From Vespa crabro (Eukaryota; Arthropoda; Insecta; Hymenoptera; Vespidae), in NCBI RefSeq assembly GCF_910589235.1, contig NC_060958.1, positions 4,388,213 through 4,452,212 on the forward strand: a stretch of 64,000 nt of DNA, in the 5' to 3' direction. Shown here one piece after another: positions 1-11,181 of the stretch. Numbering within the stretch: the stretch's first letter is position 1; each line of letters opens with the position of its first letter. A model generated the notes under the pieces. The model searched no databases. It had not been told where the DNA came from and saw only the letters and a program-made list of their open reading frames with translations. A program made the translations under genes and the position numbers.

Positions 1-650
1 CACTTTATCATTTATCCATGTATACTTTTATCCCTCAATATTTTTATTCCCACGTGTATTTCTCTTTCTCTATATATGTATATTACGTACAATGGAATAA
101 GCTCAAGTTACGTTCGACTTTTTTTTTTCATTTTACATATTGTTCAAACTTCAATTTACATATTGGCCAACGAAGAAATCGACCTACCTTCTATATCTTT
201 CTTTTTTTTAATTTCAATAATACCACACGCAATTACTGAAATTTTTAGTATAGGATAATAACGATATGTAATTACGTAATTGTTGATTAATTTAAATATT
301 TTATATTTAACGATCGAAAATGGAATAGGTGATTTCATTAAATAGTAATCGGTTGCAATGAGAAATATTGCACAACGATAATTACGCTAATATCTAATTA
401 AGCTCGTACGATCACTACGATTTACTATGAAAGTAATCAACGAAAGAAGTTTAATGAATGGCATTTGTTTGATAAAGAAAAATTTCATTTTAATATTACG
501 AAATATCGTCGTTAATTATAATACGTCGATGTTACAGGTTTTCCGTTTGACCTCCTTTCTTCTCTACAGGATCCTGCTGCTCGACGAAGCAGAAAATGTT
601 TTCGATCTTAAAAAGAGCGAAGGATAGAAAAGAAGAGACGAAGAAGAATA

Positions 651-715
651 AAAAAAAAAGAAAGAAAGAAAGAAAGAAAGAAAGAAAAAAGAACAAAAAG
701 AGAAAAAAGAAAAAA
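651..715 (+). repeat. (GAAA)n / A-rich tract
   Basis: Six or more GAAA units embedded in an A-rich purine run on the plus strand. Confidence 0.9.
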
Positions 716-1722
716 TTCTACGTTGCATTCATAATGATGCTTTCGAAGTGCTACGAAGGGAGGACAAACTAGAATGAATTCGTTTGTAGGGACCAGAGAC
801 GAAAAGAAGAGATGTACGAAGTCGCGGTGGCAATAATTAGTCCGCTACACAGCCGGTAATTAAATTGAAGAAGGCAGCCTCGGCTCGTGAAGCGTGAATA
901 CGCTTTCGAGACGACAGAATATCAGACGCAAGAGAGAAAGTTGCTAGGTACCAGCGGAGATTTATGTCTACGGAGATAATAACGTTGGCGTTCATTGCTT
1001 CGTTTTACTGAGTATACGTCATCAAGGATGTCATCCTTTGTCTTTTAGTCGATAGAGTGCGTTCGTGCTTCATTTTCCTTTACAAAATTAGCAAACATTT
1101 TTTTTCACCTTTTACTCTTTTTTCCAAAAGGAAAATTGACTACACAATATCATGACTACTACAAAGATCTGATACGACCAAGTCTGATCGATTAAAAAAA
1201 AGGATGACAGAAAATTATATTATTTATATCTATTATCTTAAGTAATATCTCGCCAATGATTATATTTAATATTTTTATCTTATAAACGAAAATTTGATAT
1301 ACTCAAAAGAAATACTATCTCCATTTAAGCTCGCAGTGTATATCTATGTAACCAGTATGTGTCATATAGTATCGTAACTTTGTAAAAAAATCTAAATCAA
1401 ACAAAAATATTTGTATTCCATTTGTAAACTATAGAAATAAAAATCCATTTTTCAAGCTTTCATTTTATTTCTCAAACATATTTATAGGTATCTACATTTA
1501 TCAAACTCCAACTGATGGTAAGTGAGCTGTGATGATAATACGTGAGTCGTTATATAAATAACCTAGTAACTATTAGAATTATTTTTCTCTATGATTCATG
1601 TCTAGTCTACTGCTAGAATACGAATACTTTGTAAACTTAATATTACTTTAAATATGATACACTCTACTCGTTACCGGTATATAATAATATGGGTATACGA
1701 CTGTATAAAACTCCTCGAAAAG

Positions 1723-1729
<7 letters not shown>

Positions 1730-1791
<62 letters not shown>
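1730..1791 (+). repeat. (GA)31 microsatellite
   Basis: Pure GA dinucleotide array, flanked by further purine-rich sequence on both sides. Confidence 0.97.
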
Positions 1792-1796
<5 letters not shown>

Positions 1797-2143
1797 GAAA
1801 AAGAGAAAGGAAAAAAAAGAAAGAGAATTCCTAGAGAAGAATAGAGTTTTCTTTTACTCTTGTTGAATTCAAAGATGAGGCTCGAAGACCTAGCTGTTAT
1901 TATCAGGAGGATTTGCAGTTTACGTTCGTCGGATCAAAATGTATAGGATATAACATCCCTACTCCTGATTCTCTTGATAGCAAACTGGAGGAAAGAAGAG
2001 GGAGAAAAGGAAGAAGAGGAAAGAATTTTTCAAGTTTTTCCTCTTCGAATGGAAAATACATCCCGATATAGTATGAGATAGTACGAAGGTTCACCAACGG
2101 ATAAAAAGGAGTTCGCTGAAGTCGAGGAAAAGGCTTGTTGCAA

Positions 2144-2214
2144 TGAGAGAAAGAGAGAGAGAGAGAGAAAGAAGAGAGTGAAATAGATAGAAAGAGAAAG
2201 ATAGAGAGGGAGGG
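2144..2214 (+). repeat. Imperfect (GA)n tract
   Basis: Impure GA repeat with AAAG, GATA and GGGA interruptions, immediately before a GC-richer block. Confidence 0.9.
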
Positions 2215-2215
2215 G

Positions 2216-2460
2216 ATGGTAACAAGAAGCGGAGTCTCAATCTGCGAATTCGTGAGCGACCAGGGAAAGTTTTGTATTCATACGGGCAGCAACGTCGCCG
2301 ATTCCGTTCTATGCGTTCGCGATAAATTCGCTTCTGTTGACACGGGAATTGAATTCCCTTTTCTACCTCGTGGCCTCAAAGACGGAAAAGTCGAACGAAC
2401 GAATTTTCCACTCGCAATACGTATCTGTGTAGCTACATACACGCGTACAAAAGTGCAAAG
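2216..2460 (+). other. GC-richer block bracketed by GA microsatellites
   Basis: About 245 bases with clearly higher GC and many CpGs than the surrounding DNA, open in one frame on each strand. Neither translation contains a motif I recognise, and no good splice sites frame it. It may be a regulatory island or an unrecognised exon. It sits between two GA arrays. Confidence 0.4.
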
Positions 2461-2485
2461 ATAAAAAAAAATTCGATAAAAAAAG

Positions 2486-2520
2486 CGAGAAAGAGAGTGA
2501 AAGAGAGAGAGAGAGAAAAC

Positions 2521-2595
<75 letters not shown>

Positions 2596-2602
2596 GAGAG
2601 AG
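2486..2602 (+). repeat. Interrupted (GA)n microsatellite
   Basis: Three GA blocks separated by AACGAAA interruptions, suggesting internal duplication of a GA block together with its AACGAAA junction. Confidence 0.95.
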
Positions 2603-3517
2603 AACAAAACAAAGGGATCGTTAAAAAAAAGAAGAAAGAAAAACAGAATGTTTGATAGGAATGCACACATGAATATATAAATAATGATCGTTCGAGTCCT
2701 TGCGAAAACGATTTGTGTAGAGTTTGATATAAAAAATACAGGAAAAGCTGGCGCAGGTGTTAGCTGCGTTTTCTTTCTAAAATATGCAATCAATTCAGCT
2801 CAACTTTACACAGAGAGAATTTTTCTTTGTACTTACCTTTTTGAAATATTCAATGAACGATCTGATCCAGCAATAATACACACGTATCTATATATACATG
2901 AAAAAGATCGATTAGAGAGATAAAGAGAGAAAGATAGATAGTTAGTAACGGAGGAGATAAAGGAGACAAAGAATTAATAACGCTTTTTGGAGATAGCAGG
3001 CGTTAAACAGCATCTAGGTGTCACAGCATGAGAGGTGTAACGTCGAGAAAAAGGTCTGAAAAACTTGACAAAAGTTCGCGCTCGACAAAGTCGCGATCCT
3101 TTATTTGTGAAGAGAAAAAAAGTAAAAAAGGAAAAAAGAATAGGACAAGAAACGGGAGGGGAGATTCCAATATGCAGATTGGCGAACCTAATACGAAAAA
3201 GTTGCGTGCTTACTGATAGTAGTTTACCAAAAAGGATCGTCGCTGAAATGCATCTACGTAACAATAAAGTGTCCATTGTAACGAAAGCATTAACGAAATT
3301 AAGACTTAACCTTTTACTGTTTCCTTTACTTCGAACGAATTCTTCCATTTCATTTAGGTATGTACATACTTTTTTAAATATACTTATGTATGTACACATA
3401 TTTATAAGTATATACCTATATATACATATATCTTGTCTATTGGTACAAAAAGAATTTCTCTTGTGAACAATAATCCTGATAATCAATATTTTTTGTTATA
3501 TATATAATAAAAAAAAA

Positions 3518-3518
<1 letters not shown>

Positions 3519-3586
<68 letters not shown>
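3519..3586 (+). repeat. Compound (TA)n(CA)n microsatellite
   Basis: About 16 TA units run directly into about 18 CA units, a common slippage-prone compound array. Confidence 0.97.
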
Positions 3587-3588
<2 letters not shown>

Positions 3589-5149
3589 CAATACTCTTGG
3601 AGCTGATCCTGTTTCCAGGTAAACGTAAAAGCCATGGAAAGACTAAAAATCAGAGCGTCGGAGCAATTTCAAGGGGATTAGTTCATCAATGTTTCATGAG
3701 ACGACCACACGGCATGTAATCTACTTTTTAAAATGGAAATCGAGAGAGGAGACCGAGAAGAGTAACGACCTTTTCAACATCACGCACAACTTTTGAGTCA
3801 ATGATATGCCGACGGGGGCTTTGGATTCCCTTAAAGTTTGACCTCCTCCACTTAGAGCTCTCTCATCAGCTTCTGAAAACATCGAACGTAATGCGTGACG
3901 TCCATTTATAACATATATTTGGAAAGTTTCTTTACAATGTAAGATGATTTCGGTAACCAGCCTGAACGCACTGGTTATGGCCGACGAACTCAAACAAGGA
4001 AAAACAACAAATTTACGTTCTTTCTCGATACTCCTACAATTTTTCGATTAAAATTACGCTTGCCACGATTATGGTATGTGCGTCGTGAGATTAGATCGAA
4101 TTTTATCGTAGTAGTTTCGTCGTTAAAAATTAAACAGATTGGAATATGAATATTTTATAGAGATGTAAGTTGTGCCTTTTTCTTTCTTTTTTATCTTACT
4201 TATTTCATGAAGATGAATTAAATAATAACTATCTTAATTATTTTATATTTTACAGTAATCAATAAATCACAAAATTTTTATTTTTATTCTCAATTAAATT
4301 GGTACTGTGTATCGCGAAATGATAAAATATTTAATTTCATAATTCAATGAAACAGTGAGTTCGATGATTGGAAAAAATGAGCGAACGTATGAAATCGACC
4401 TTCTCAAGTTATTTTTATGTGAATAATGGGGAGAGATAGATGGGATTATATTAATGGCCAAATATCCGCCAATCATTAGTCGTACCATTGCATTGAATTT
4501 TCGAACTAGCATCGAATTTTCGATGTTAGTAGCCACGAACGACATGGAGACTGAACGTTATCGAACGTTAGCGATGTTTTGTACACTAATTAGCTTCGTA
4601 CCCGCTGCTGGACAGCTGATTTTCCAGCTAGCGTTGATTGACGCGATACTCGAGCCTCGTGTCGAACCTCAATTGGGACTGAATTGCTCGAGCGCACCGA
4701 TACTTCGTTAAACACACTCCTGTAACGATCGAGTGCATCCTATTACTACGTTGCCGAAATGTCACTCTTGTCAACGACGACGATGTCGCTAAACCACATC
4801 GATACTCTGATCGAACTCTACCCGTTATTACAACACCTCAAACTTCATGTTAAACTTACGATACCTTCGCTTTATTCAACAACTATACAGGATTATCGAT
4901 TCGTTTCGCATTTCGAACTTGATCGGAATTTCAAACAGCTACGAATCGACGAACGTGCTTTAGTTTTATCATTTAATTGCGAAAACTTTTGCATTATTTA
5001 TATACATAAATAAATAAGGTATATTCTGTTAGCTTCACCGGAATCGCTTCAACTATGGATTTTGCGCATGAAAACGATAAAAACTGTTTCGGATAAACGT
5101 ATAAACTTATTTAACTTTGTTTTCGAATTATTAACGAGCTTTATTTCGG

Positions 5150-5270
5150 AATAATACTAATAATTCGTAGTATTAACAACGTTAATTCGTAAAATAGTAA
5201 TACTAATTTTATAGTACTAATTCTAATAGTACTATTTCTATAGTACTAATTAAATAACTAATTCTATCTT
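5150..5270 (+). repeat. Degenerate TAGTACTAATT repeats
   Basis: TAGTACTAA/TACTAAT-type words recur several times at irregular spacing, for example in TATAGTACTAATT twice and AATAGTACTATT once. It looks like a decayed short-period satellite. Confidence 0.6.
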
Positions 5271-5280
5271 ACTTACTTAA

Positions 5281-5405
5281 AAACAAGAATCAACTGATAT
5301 TGAATCAATTGGATTATTACTTTTGAAATCCATCATGTACAGAACAAAAATCAACTGGTATTGAATCGAGTGGATTATTACTTTTGAAATCCATTGTGTA
5401 CAGAA
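5281..5405 (+). repeat. 60-base tandem duplication
   Basis: Two adjacent units with a period of exactly 60 bases, 5281-5340 and 5341-5400, plus five bases of a third. They share ATCAACTG.TATTGAATC, then TGGATTATTACTTTTGAAAT, then CC....GTACAGAAC, with only a few substitutions. Confidence 0.95.
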
Positions 5406-6507
5406 CGTACTTACGTTAACAATGTCGAAATACTTCATGAAGAGAATCGAACAAGGTTTCTAGAAAATTCGAATAATATCTGGAGGAATGATAAGGGTAA
5501 GACAGTTGTCAATGATAAAACGCTGTACAAGCAGATTTTATTTAGACGCAAGGTCATTTTGAACATTTTTTGTGAAGGTAAACAGATACAGTCTGTCAAA
5601 GAAGAAATTCGTTATAAATAAATCGTTATAAATAACACGAAAATAAATAGATTATTGTGTTTATATGAATGGTCTTTATTTTCATTTTTTTTTCTTTTTT
5701 TATTGTTCTTTTCATGTGCAAAATCGACTGATGAAAATAAATTTTCCGAAACTACGAAATACCCTGTATATATATACATATATATATATACATTCTTTTC
5801 TCTTTGCATTTTCTCGCAGTATTTGTTCTTTTTCCTTTGTTATCGACTCGGCATACTTTTTCTTTATTTATTTTATACCAATGATTTTACAGTTTACCAA
5901 AAAAAGTAACAAATTAATACAGATAAACTAATAGAGAAGGAGAGATATACTAAAACAGTAAAAGAAATTGTCATGTTAAAGTAGGGTAATTAATCGGTAC
6001 ATATATGTACGTACGAATGATGTAAATTAAATGCTCTTTTCCTCTTCTTTCCCCTCTCTCTTTCTTTCTTTCAAATTAGTACATTTATAGAAAAAAGAAC
6101 GATCTAACAGTTCATGCGTATTCAATTACACCGTGAAAGTGCTCGATAATTATTCCGGGTCAATGCTTTAATGTCAACAACTCGAGGAAGAAACAGGCAA
6201 TAGGGTTTTGACTAAGGGAGAAACTTTGCAGTAAGATCGAGGAGAGCTGTCTGGTAAGGGAACGACCAATGACGAATCATCTTTGCTCGTGTAAATGTAT
6301 CAATTAAGATATTTACGCATATCTTCGAATATAATCACAATGTTTAATAACGATTACATATCATAGAAAGAATTTCGTTGACAATTTTTCTCTGGAGAAA
6401 GAGATAAAAAAAATAAAAATAAAAAAAGATAAAGAAAACAGGATCGTACAAAAAAGTTCACGAGAGAGATTTGCGAATGTCAGTACTTATTATTCTCTGA
6501 GCTTTCT

Positions 6508-6565
<58 letters not shown>

Positions 6566-6572
6566 GCTCTCT
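6508..6572 (+). repeat. (CT)n microsatellite
   Basis: Near-pure CT array ending in CCCTCGCTCTC. Confidence 0.96.
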
Positions 6573-6765
6573 TTTTTTTCTTCTAACGTTGGAAACATAT
6601 GCGCATATTTCGCTTTTTCCTAACAAGAGAGAAGAAATAGATAGAGGGGGAGTGGAAAGGATAGGACGAGAAAAAGTAGAGTGCAACAGAAACGCCATGC
6701 CTCTAACGTATAACTCCCTGCTAAATTAGAATACCACATGATCGCATTTTTATACCCTTCTTCGC

Positions 6766-6778
6766 ATCTCTCGCTCTT

Positions 6779-6810
<32 letters not shown>

Positions 6811-6823
6811 GCTCTCTCTCTTC

Positions 6824-6863
<40 letters not shown>

Positions 6864-6864
6864 A

Positions 6865-6912
<48 letters not shown>
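6766..6912 (+). repeat. Interrupted (CT)n microsatellite
   Basis: About 147 bases of CT with single TTT, TCG and TAT interruptions. Confidence 0.96.
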
Positions 6913-7060
6913 ACTCTTTTCTCTTTTATCCCCTACGCGTACGTTTTTTTCTCCAAGGAAAATTCAGTAGTAAAATACGACATTGATTAACGAGACGGAA
7001 ACTGCCTGTTGAAATTGAAATGTTGAGACGAATAAGAGAAATAAAAATATAAGTTGATAT

Positions 7061-7064
<4 letters not shown>

Positions 7065-7099
<35 letters not shown>
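7065..7099 (+). repeat. (AG)n microsatellite
   Basis: Pure AG array of 17 units. Confidence 0.96.
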
Positions 7100-7101
<2 letters not shown>

Positions 7102-7305
7102 CATATAACTCGATTCAAATTACAGTCGTACGATGGGTGTCTTAAACGCCACCGCAATTACATCTTACTTTTCAAAGATCAACTTCTTCTACGCGGAACA
7201 CGAGTGCCATTATAAATGTCACGAACATAGTAGCGAAGTGCTATACTTATCTCGGTTGAAAAGAGAAAAGAAAAGATGAAAATACGAGGGGTAAGTATGA
7301 CGACG

Positions 7306-7330
7306 ACGTCGACGACATCGACGTCGACGT
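7306..7330. repeat. ACGTCGAC inverted repeat
   Basis: Perfect 8-base arms ACGTCGAC (7306-7313) and GTCGACGT (7323-7330) separated by nine bases, in an ACGTC-rich context. A TGACGTC word (half of a CRE/ATF-type site) follows about 14 bases later. Confidence 0.9.
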
Positions 7331-7981
7331 TTAAGTCGGTACGTTGACGTCTGAGTGCATAAAATTGTTCTTCCTTTTTCTTCTTCCTCGATTATCTCTC
7401 GAGTTCACTTAAATATTCGAAACATAAAACAACATTTTTTATCGTAGAATGCAACGTTATTACACCATTAAATATTACTCCATATCATAAACCATAACGA
7501 AAAAAGAATTATTCACCGAGTGTTTTCATTATTTCGAACATTAATAAGCACCATAATTAACAATCTCTCTCTTTCTCTCCTCTTTCTCCCTCCTCTCTCT
7601 CTTCATCTCTTTTTCTTTTTTCTTTTTTGCATTTAATTTTTCTAGTCAGTAAATCATTCCCAAATGTATGACCTTAATTTAAATTTTCTTATTTATTTTC
7701 TCTTAGAAAAATAAACCTGTTTATAGTATATCGTTACAGAAAGCTGAGAAAAATAAGAAAATTTTTAAAATATAATTATCGTATAACGTAAAAGAAAATT
7801 CTATGATAATTCTTAAAGAAAAAAAACATACGAACGAGACGCTCATTATATACTTTCTATTGCTTCAAATAATGGCTATTAGCTAGGCTCTTTTCAAAGC
7901 TGACCAACCATTAAATACAGAAACGAGCAATCCAAAGTGAAAAGCCATCGGTTCATCCTTTTGCGGAACAACGTGCTCGTC

Positions 7982-8018
7982 CGTTCGTTCGTTCGTTCGT
8001 TCGTTCGCTCGCTCGCTC
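7982..8018 (+). repeat. (CGTT)n/(CGCT)n tetranucleotide array
   Basis: Six CGTT units followed by three CGCT units. The array is unusually CpG-rich for a simple repeat. Confidence 0.95.
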
Positions 8019-8813
8019 ATTCGCCAATCGTGCTTAAAGCTTTCCCAACCGGGTCAATCGGTGACATTAGCGAGGAATTTCAAACTATCCACGGTCGTTC
8101 TCGCGTTTGTTCATTAGCTGGCAGTGGAATGCCTGTTAAAGCATTCGAACCATAGCTGCTCTTGGCTTTTTCGAGTTTCTTATCGATCGCCCTCCTCCCT
8201 CCTCCCTTCTTCCACTATCTCCCTCCTCCTTCCTTTTTTCTCTTATTCTTCTTCCTTTTCTCTCATCAATCGTTTCACGTTGCTCGATGAGAAATACCAG
8301 AAATGTTGTGTAGAAAATTCATTTCGAACGTAGATAAGTAGACATTCAATAACTGACTTTTCAACGTACATATATCTACGAATATAATTTAACACGTTAT
8401 ATGGCCATTCATAGAAATTTTTTTCTTTTCATTTTTTTCTCTTTTTCATTCTTTCATATATAAACAATATATATATATATTGTTTTATCAAAATGTGATT
8501 TGTGAAAATTGTGTGTACTAGATATGAAATTAAAAATCTCTCTCTCTCTCTCCCTTCCTCTTTCTCTTCTCCCTCTTTCTTTTGTAATTTTTCATTTCAA
8601 TTTTCACTTATTCATCACTCGATGAAAAACGTAATATCGTTGAACGTTATTTTGAACAAACGAGATTAAATTTTGTTTCTAACATTTAAAGGTTAGTATT
8701 CTTTTCTCTATAGAATAATAAGTAATGTATCGATTTACATTAGAATACATTCGAAATAAATTAACTTCATTCTATATATGATTAAATGGCAAAAATGATA
8801 TAATAAAACTTAC

Positions 8814-8957
8814 CACAGGTATAAACGACTGTGAGATACGTCCTGATGTCCGGTCTGCAAGGGTCGTTAAACGTCGTGCTGTTTGCTACGATGGAACAAC
8901 GTCGTTTGCCATGGCACATTTGCATTACCGTCTCTGTTGCGTACGTTGCCATACAAG
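8814..8957 (-). CDS. eva-1: EVA-1-like exon 5: C-terminal half of SUEL lectin domain 2
   Basis: The exon completes lectin domain 2. It reads CMATYATETVMQMCHGKRRC, then SIVANSTTFNDPC, then RPDIRTYLTVVYTC. The CHGKRRC loop, the F.DPC motif and the closing YL.VVYTC fit the family closely. NST is a possible glycosylation site. With exon 4 the domain has eight cysteines. The acceptor CTCTGTTTTGGCAG begins in phase 1, and the split codon A+CT gives the Thr of NDTC. The donor ACCTGTG|GTAAGT leaves a G (phase 1), so the next exon must supply two bases. No convincing continuation was found to the left. In EVA-1/EVA1C proteins a stalk, one membrane span and a short tail would follow. Latrophilin also carries a SUEL domain, but only one, which argues against that family. 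Confidence 0.93.
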
Positions 8958-10848
8958 CTGCCAAAACAGAGAAACGATATCGTTAAAATAACAATGGGGC
9001 GACACGTCGAATTTAAACGTTACGATAAAGTTCTCTTGCAAGACGAACGAATTCTCTCATCCGATTTCGAAATCCCCACACCTGTTGAACCGAATCTAAT
9101 TCAGCTCAAACGTTCTCCGAATATGCCGTTAATCTTTCAAAAGAAATCATCAAGAAAAGTCGTTTCTATTGATTCAATGGAGGAAAAAAAGAAAGAGAAA
9201 AAAACGAAAAAAAAACAAAAATAAAAACAAACAAACCACAGAGTTTTCCTCAATATCTTATATGTTAATAAAGATTTTCAAGACGTGAAATGTAATAAGA
9301 AGAAATGAGAAAGTTGAAGGTATATAATAGAATGAAGTAGAGAAAGAGGTTCTAAGGAAAATTATGATAAAAAGTTGTATTTGTCGTACGATAACAAAGG
9401 TTGTCGTCGGAGCAACCAAATGCTTTTAACCGTTAGCAACTATCTCGAAGCAACTATTATTGCTCTCGACTTCATAACGCTCACAAACCTTTTCTAGTTA
9501 CCTTCCTAGCTATCCGAGAAAGTTCAAGTGAGGCAATAGAGGAAGGCAAAAGAAAATCTCACAAACTTCACCAACAGGTCAGATAGTACCCTCACCTAAA
9601 ACGTCCATTAAGCGTATAACACCGCTTTTTATTTTTTCTTGTTTCCTTTCTTTTTATCTTTTTTTCTTTTTTCTTTTCTTTTACCTCTTCTTCTCTTTGT
9701 TAGCCAAAGAAAAGCGTCGGTCTACTCCCAGCGGAAAATAAAAAGCTAACTATCGTTGGAAAACGCAAGACTGAACTTCCCAGTAACCAGCTACATCGAT
9801 TCTTAAGATTTTATCTTACATCGTTCGAGTTATCAAGAGCATAAACGCGAAGCTTTATAACGCACGTTACATTTTTATTTTAATGACCGGCTACGTGCTA
9901 ACTATCTTAATGACATCTTCGTTTTATATAACTTTAACTTACGTATCTTCTCGATTGCCTTTTATTTTGCTAATTTCAAAGAAAAATCCAAAGTATGAAG
10001 TATTTTGAAATATATAATAAATTTTGCGATATTACAAATATACGCAATACGTAACGAGTACGAAATTTTATCTGAGTAGATAAAACGATAGTAATTTGAA
10101 AGAAACTCTAACATCGTTAACTTTCTATCAGTCCCTACAACGTCAATGTAATTTTATCTTGTTTTCGTTCGACGCCATCATGCTGCTACTACTGCTACTG
10201 CTGATACTCAACGAAGAGTCCAATTTTATCGAGAAAAACCCCATCGAGTTTTTTTCCCACCCATCAAACTCATCGATACCTGTTTCCCAATGTGATGAAT
10301 AAACGTACGCTTTTATTATTATTTAATCCGATTTATTTCTCCGAACGAAACCATTGAAGCTTTTGAGAACGTCAAAACGTTCAATTTTGAATGATCAAAC
10401 GAACATAGAAATATCGAATTTCATTTTCATACGTAGGTGATAGGTAAACAGTTATGCATATAATACGAGATCTCTTTTAGTATGCTTTTAAATAGATTTT
10501 TTCTAATTCGGAATTGAAGGAAAAAAAATAAATAAATCGCCGGTTGTGTAATATCATTTGTTTGTAAACTTTACTTATGATTTATGAAAAGACACATAAA
10601 AAAGAATCTTCTAATGGCTTCGTTGTAACGATAAAAAGAATCGAAAGTGAAAGTCTTTTATAAATCGATCCATCAAAGAACTGACGAAACACAGTTGAAA
10701 TGCATTTGAAAATTATGGGAATTCGTTTCTTTGAGAGCTTCGAATGAATCGTCTTTTTATACTCGTCGCAATATCAAAGCCAGAACCACTCGATCGATAG
10801 CCGACTGGCTTGTTTTAAACAAAAGGGTCATTAATCGAGCGGACTCAC
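8958..10848 (-). other. eva-1: Intron 4 of the EVA-1-like gene
   Basis: A 1.9-kb phase-1 intron splitting lectin domain 2 just before the NDTC cysteine. It is AT-rich with pyrimidine and purine tracts (for example 9630-9690) and a short CTG/CTA run near 10183-10205. No RNA gene, mobile element or second gene is visible. A TTAAC sequence about 25 bases before the exon 5 acceptor could serve as the branch point. Confidence 0.85.
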
Positions 10849-10998
10849 TATCGTTTTTCAGTCCGTGAGGTTGTGGACACTGAAGGGACTCGTACTCCAG
10901 TCTGCCGAAGGACGCACGGAAAATGGCCACTCTCTGTCCGGGGTGACAGGTGAGATTAATAACGTCGTTCTCGCAAACCACCTTACTCCTAAATTCGT
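10849..10998 (-). CDS. eva-1: EVA-1-like exon 4: N-terminal half of SUEL lectin domain 2
   Basis: This 150-base exon opens the second lectin domain. After the split Tyr codon it reads EFRSKVVCENDVINLTCHPG, then QRVAIFRASFGRLEYESLQC, then PQPHGLKND. The order Cys, L-T-C, I-F-RASFGR, L-Q-C is the first half of a SUEL repeat, with SFGR in place of the RYGR of domain 1. NLT is a potential glycosylation sequon. The acceptor TTTTCTTCTGCTTCCAG begins in phase 1, matching exon 3. The donor AACGATA|GTGAGT ends in phase 1, and joining to exon 5 restores NDTC, the same motif as in domain 1. That is strong internal evidence for the splice. A CT/CA microsatellite of about 125 bases begins some 55 bases beyond the exon's 5' end and is purine-rich on the coding strand. 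Confidence 0.92.
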
Positions 10999-11053
10999 CT
11001 GGAAGCAGAAGAAAAGTTTTGTAATAAACTTATGGATTTCCAAGCTTTTATAT

Positions 11054-11119
11054 CTTTCTCTCTTACTCTCTCTCTCTTTCTCTTTCTCTCTTTCACACAC
11101 ACACACACACAGACACACG

Positions 11120-11180
<61 letters not shown>
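11054..11180 (+). repeat. Compound (CT)n(CA)n(CT)n microsatellite
   Basis: A CT block, then ACACAC with AGACACACGC interruptions, then a second CT block. It lies about 55 bases beyond the 5' end of exon 4, so the pre-mRNA carries a long purine-rich GA/GU run there. Confidence 0.95.

Positions 11181-11181
<1 letters not shown>

Larger units (their letters stand above)
1..8813 (-). other. Non-coding stretch, probably intron 5 of the EVA-1-like gene
   Basis: No exon could be assigned here with confidence. The stretch holds several GA/CT microsatellites, a TA/CA dinucleotide run, a CGTT tetranucleotide array, a 60-base tandem duplication, a GC-richer block at 2216-2460 and an ACGTC-rich inverted repeat. 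Minus-strand acceptors compatible with the phase-1 donor at 8814 occur at 3872 and 1984, but both lead to stops after short unrecognised tails. The real downstream exons may be beyond the left edge. Confidence 0.55.

Noticed and set aside
2278..2793. 171-codon minus-strand open frame
   Set aside because: It consists mostly of Ser-Leu repeats from (GA)n on the other strand; only the GC-richer end is non-repetitive and it matches nothing.
2835..2885. Possible minus-strand microexon before a strong donor CAAAAAG|GTAAGT
   Set aside because: The frame that would continue exon 5 hits a stop unless a 25-base microexon is assumed; the acceptor is unconvincing.
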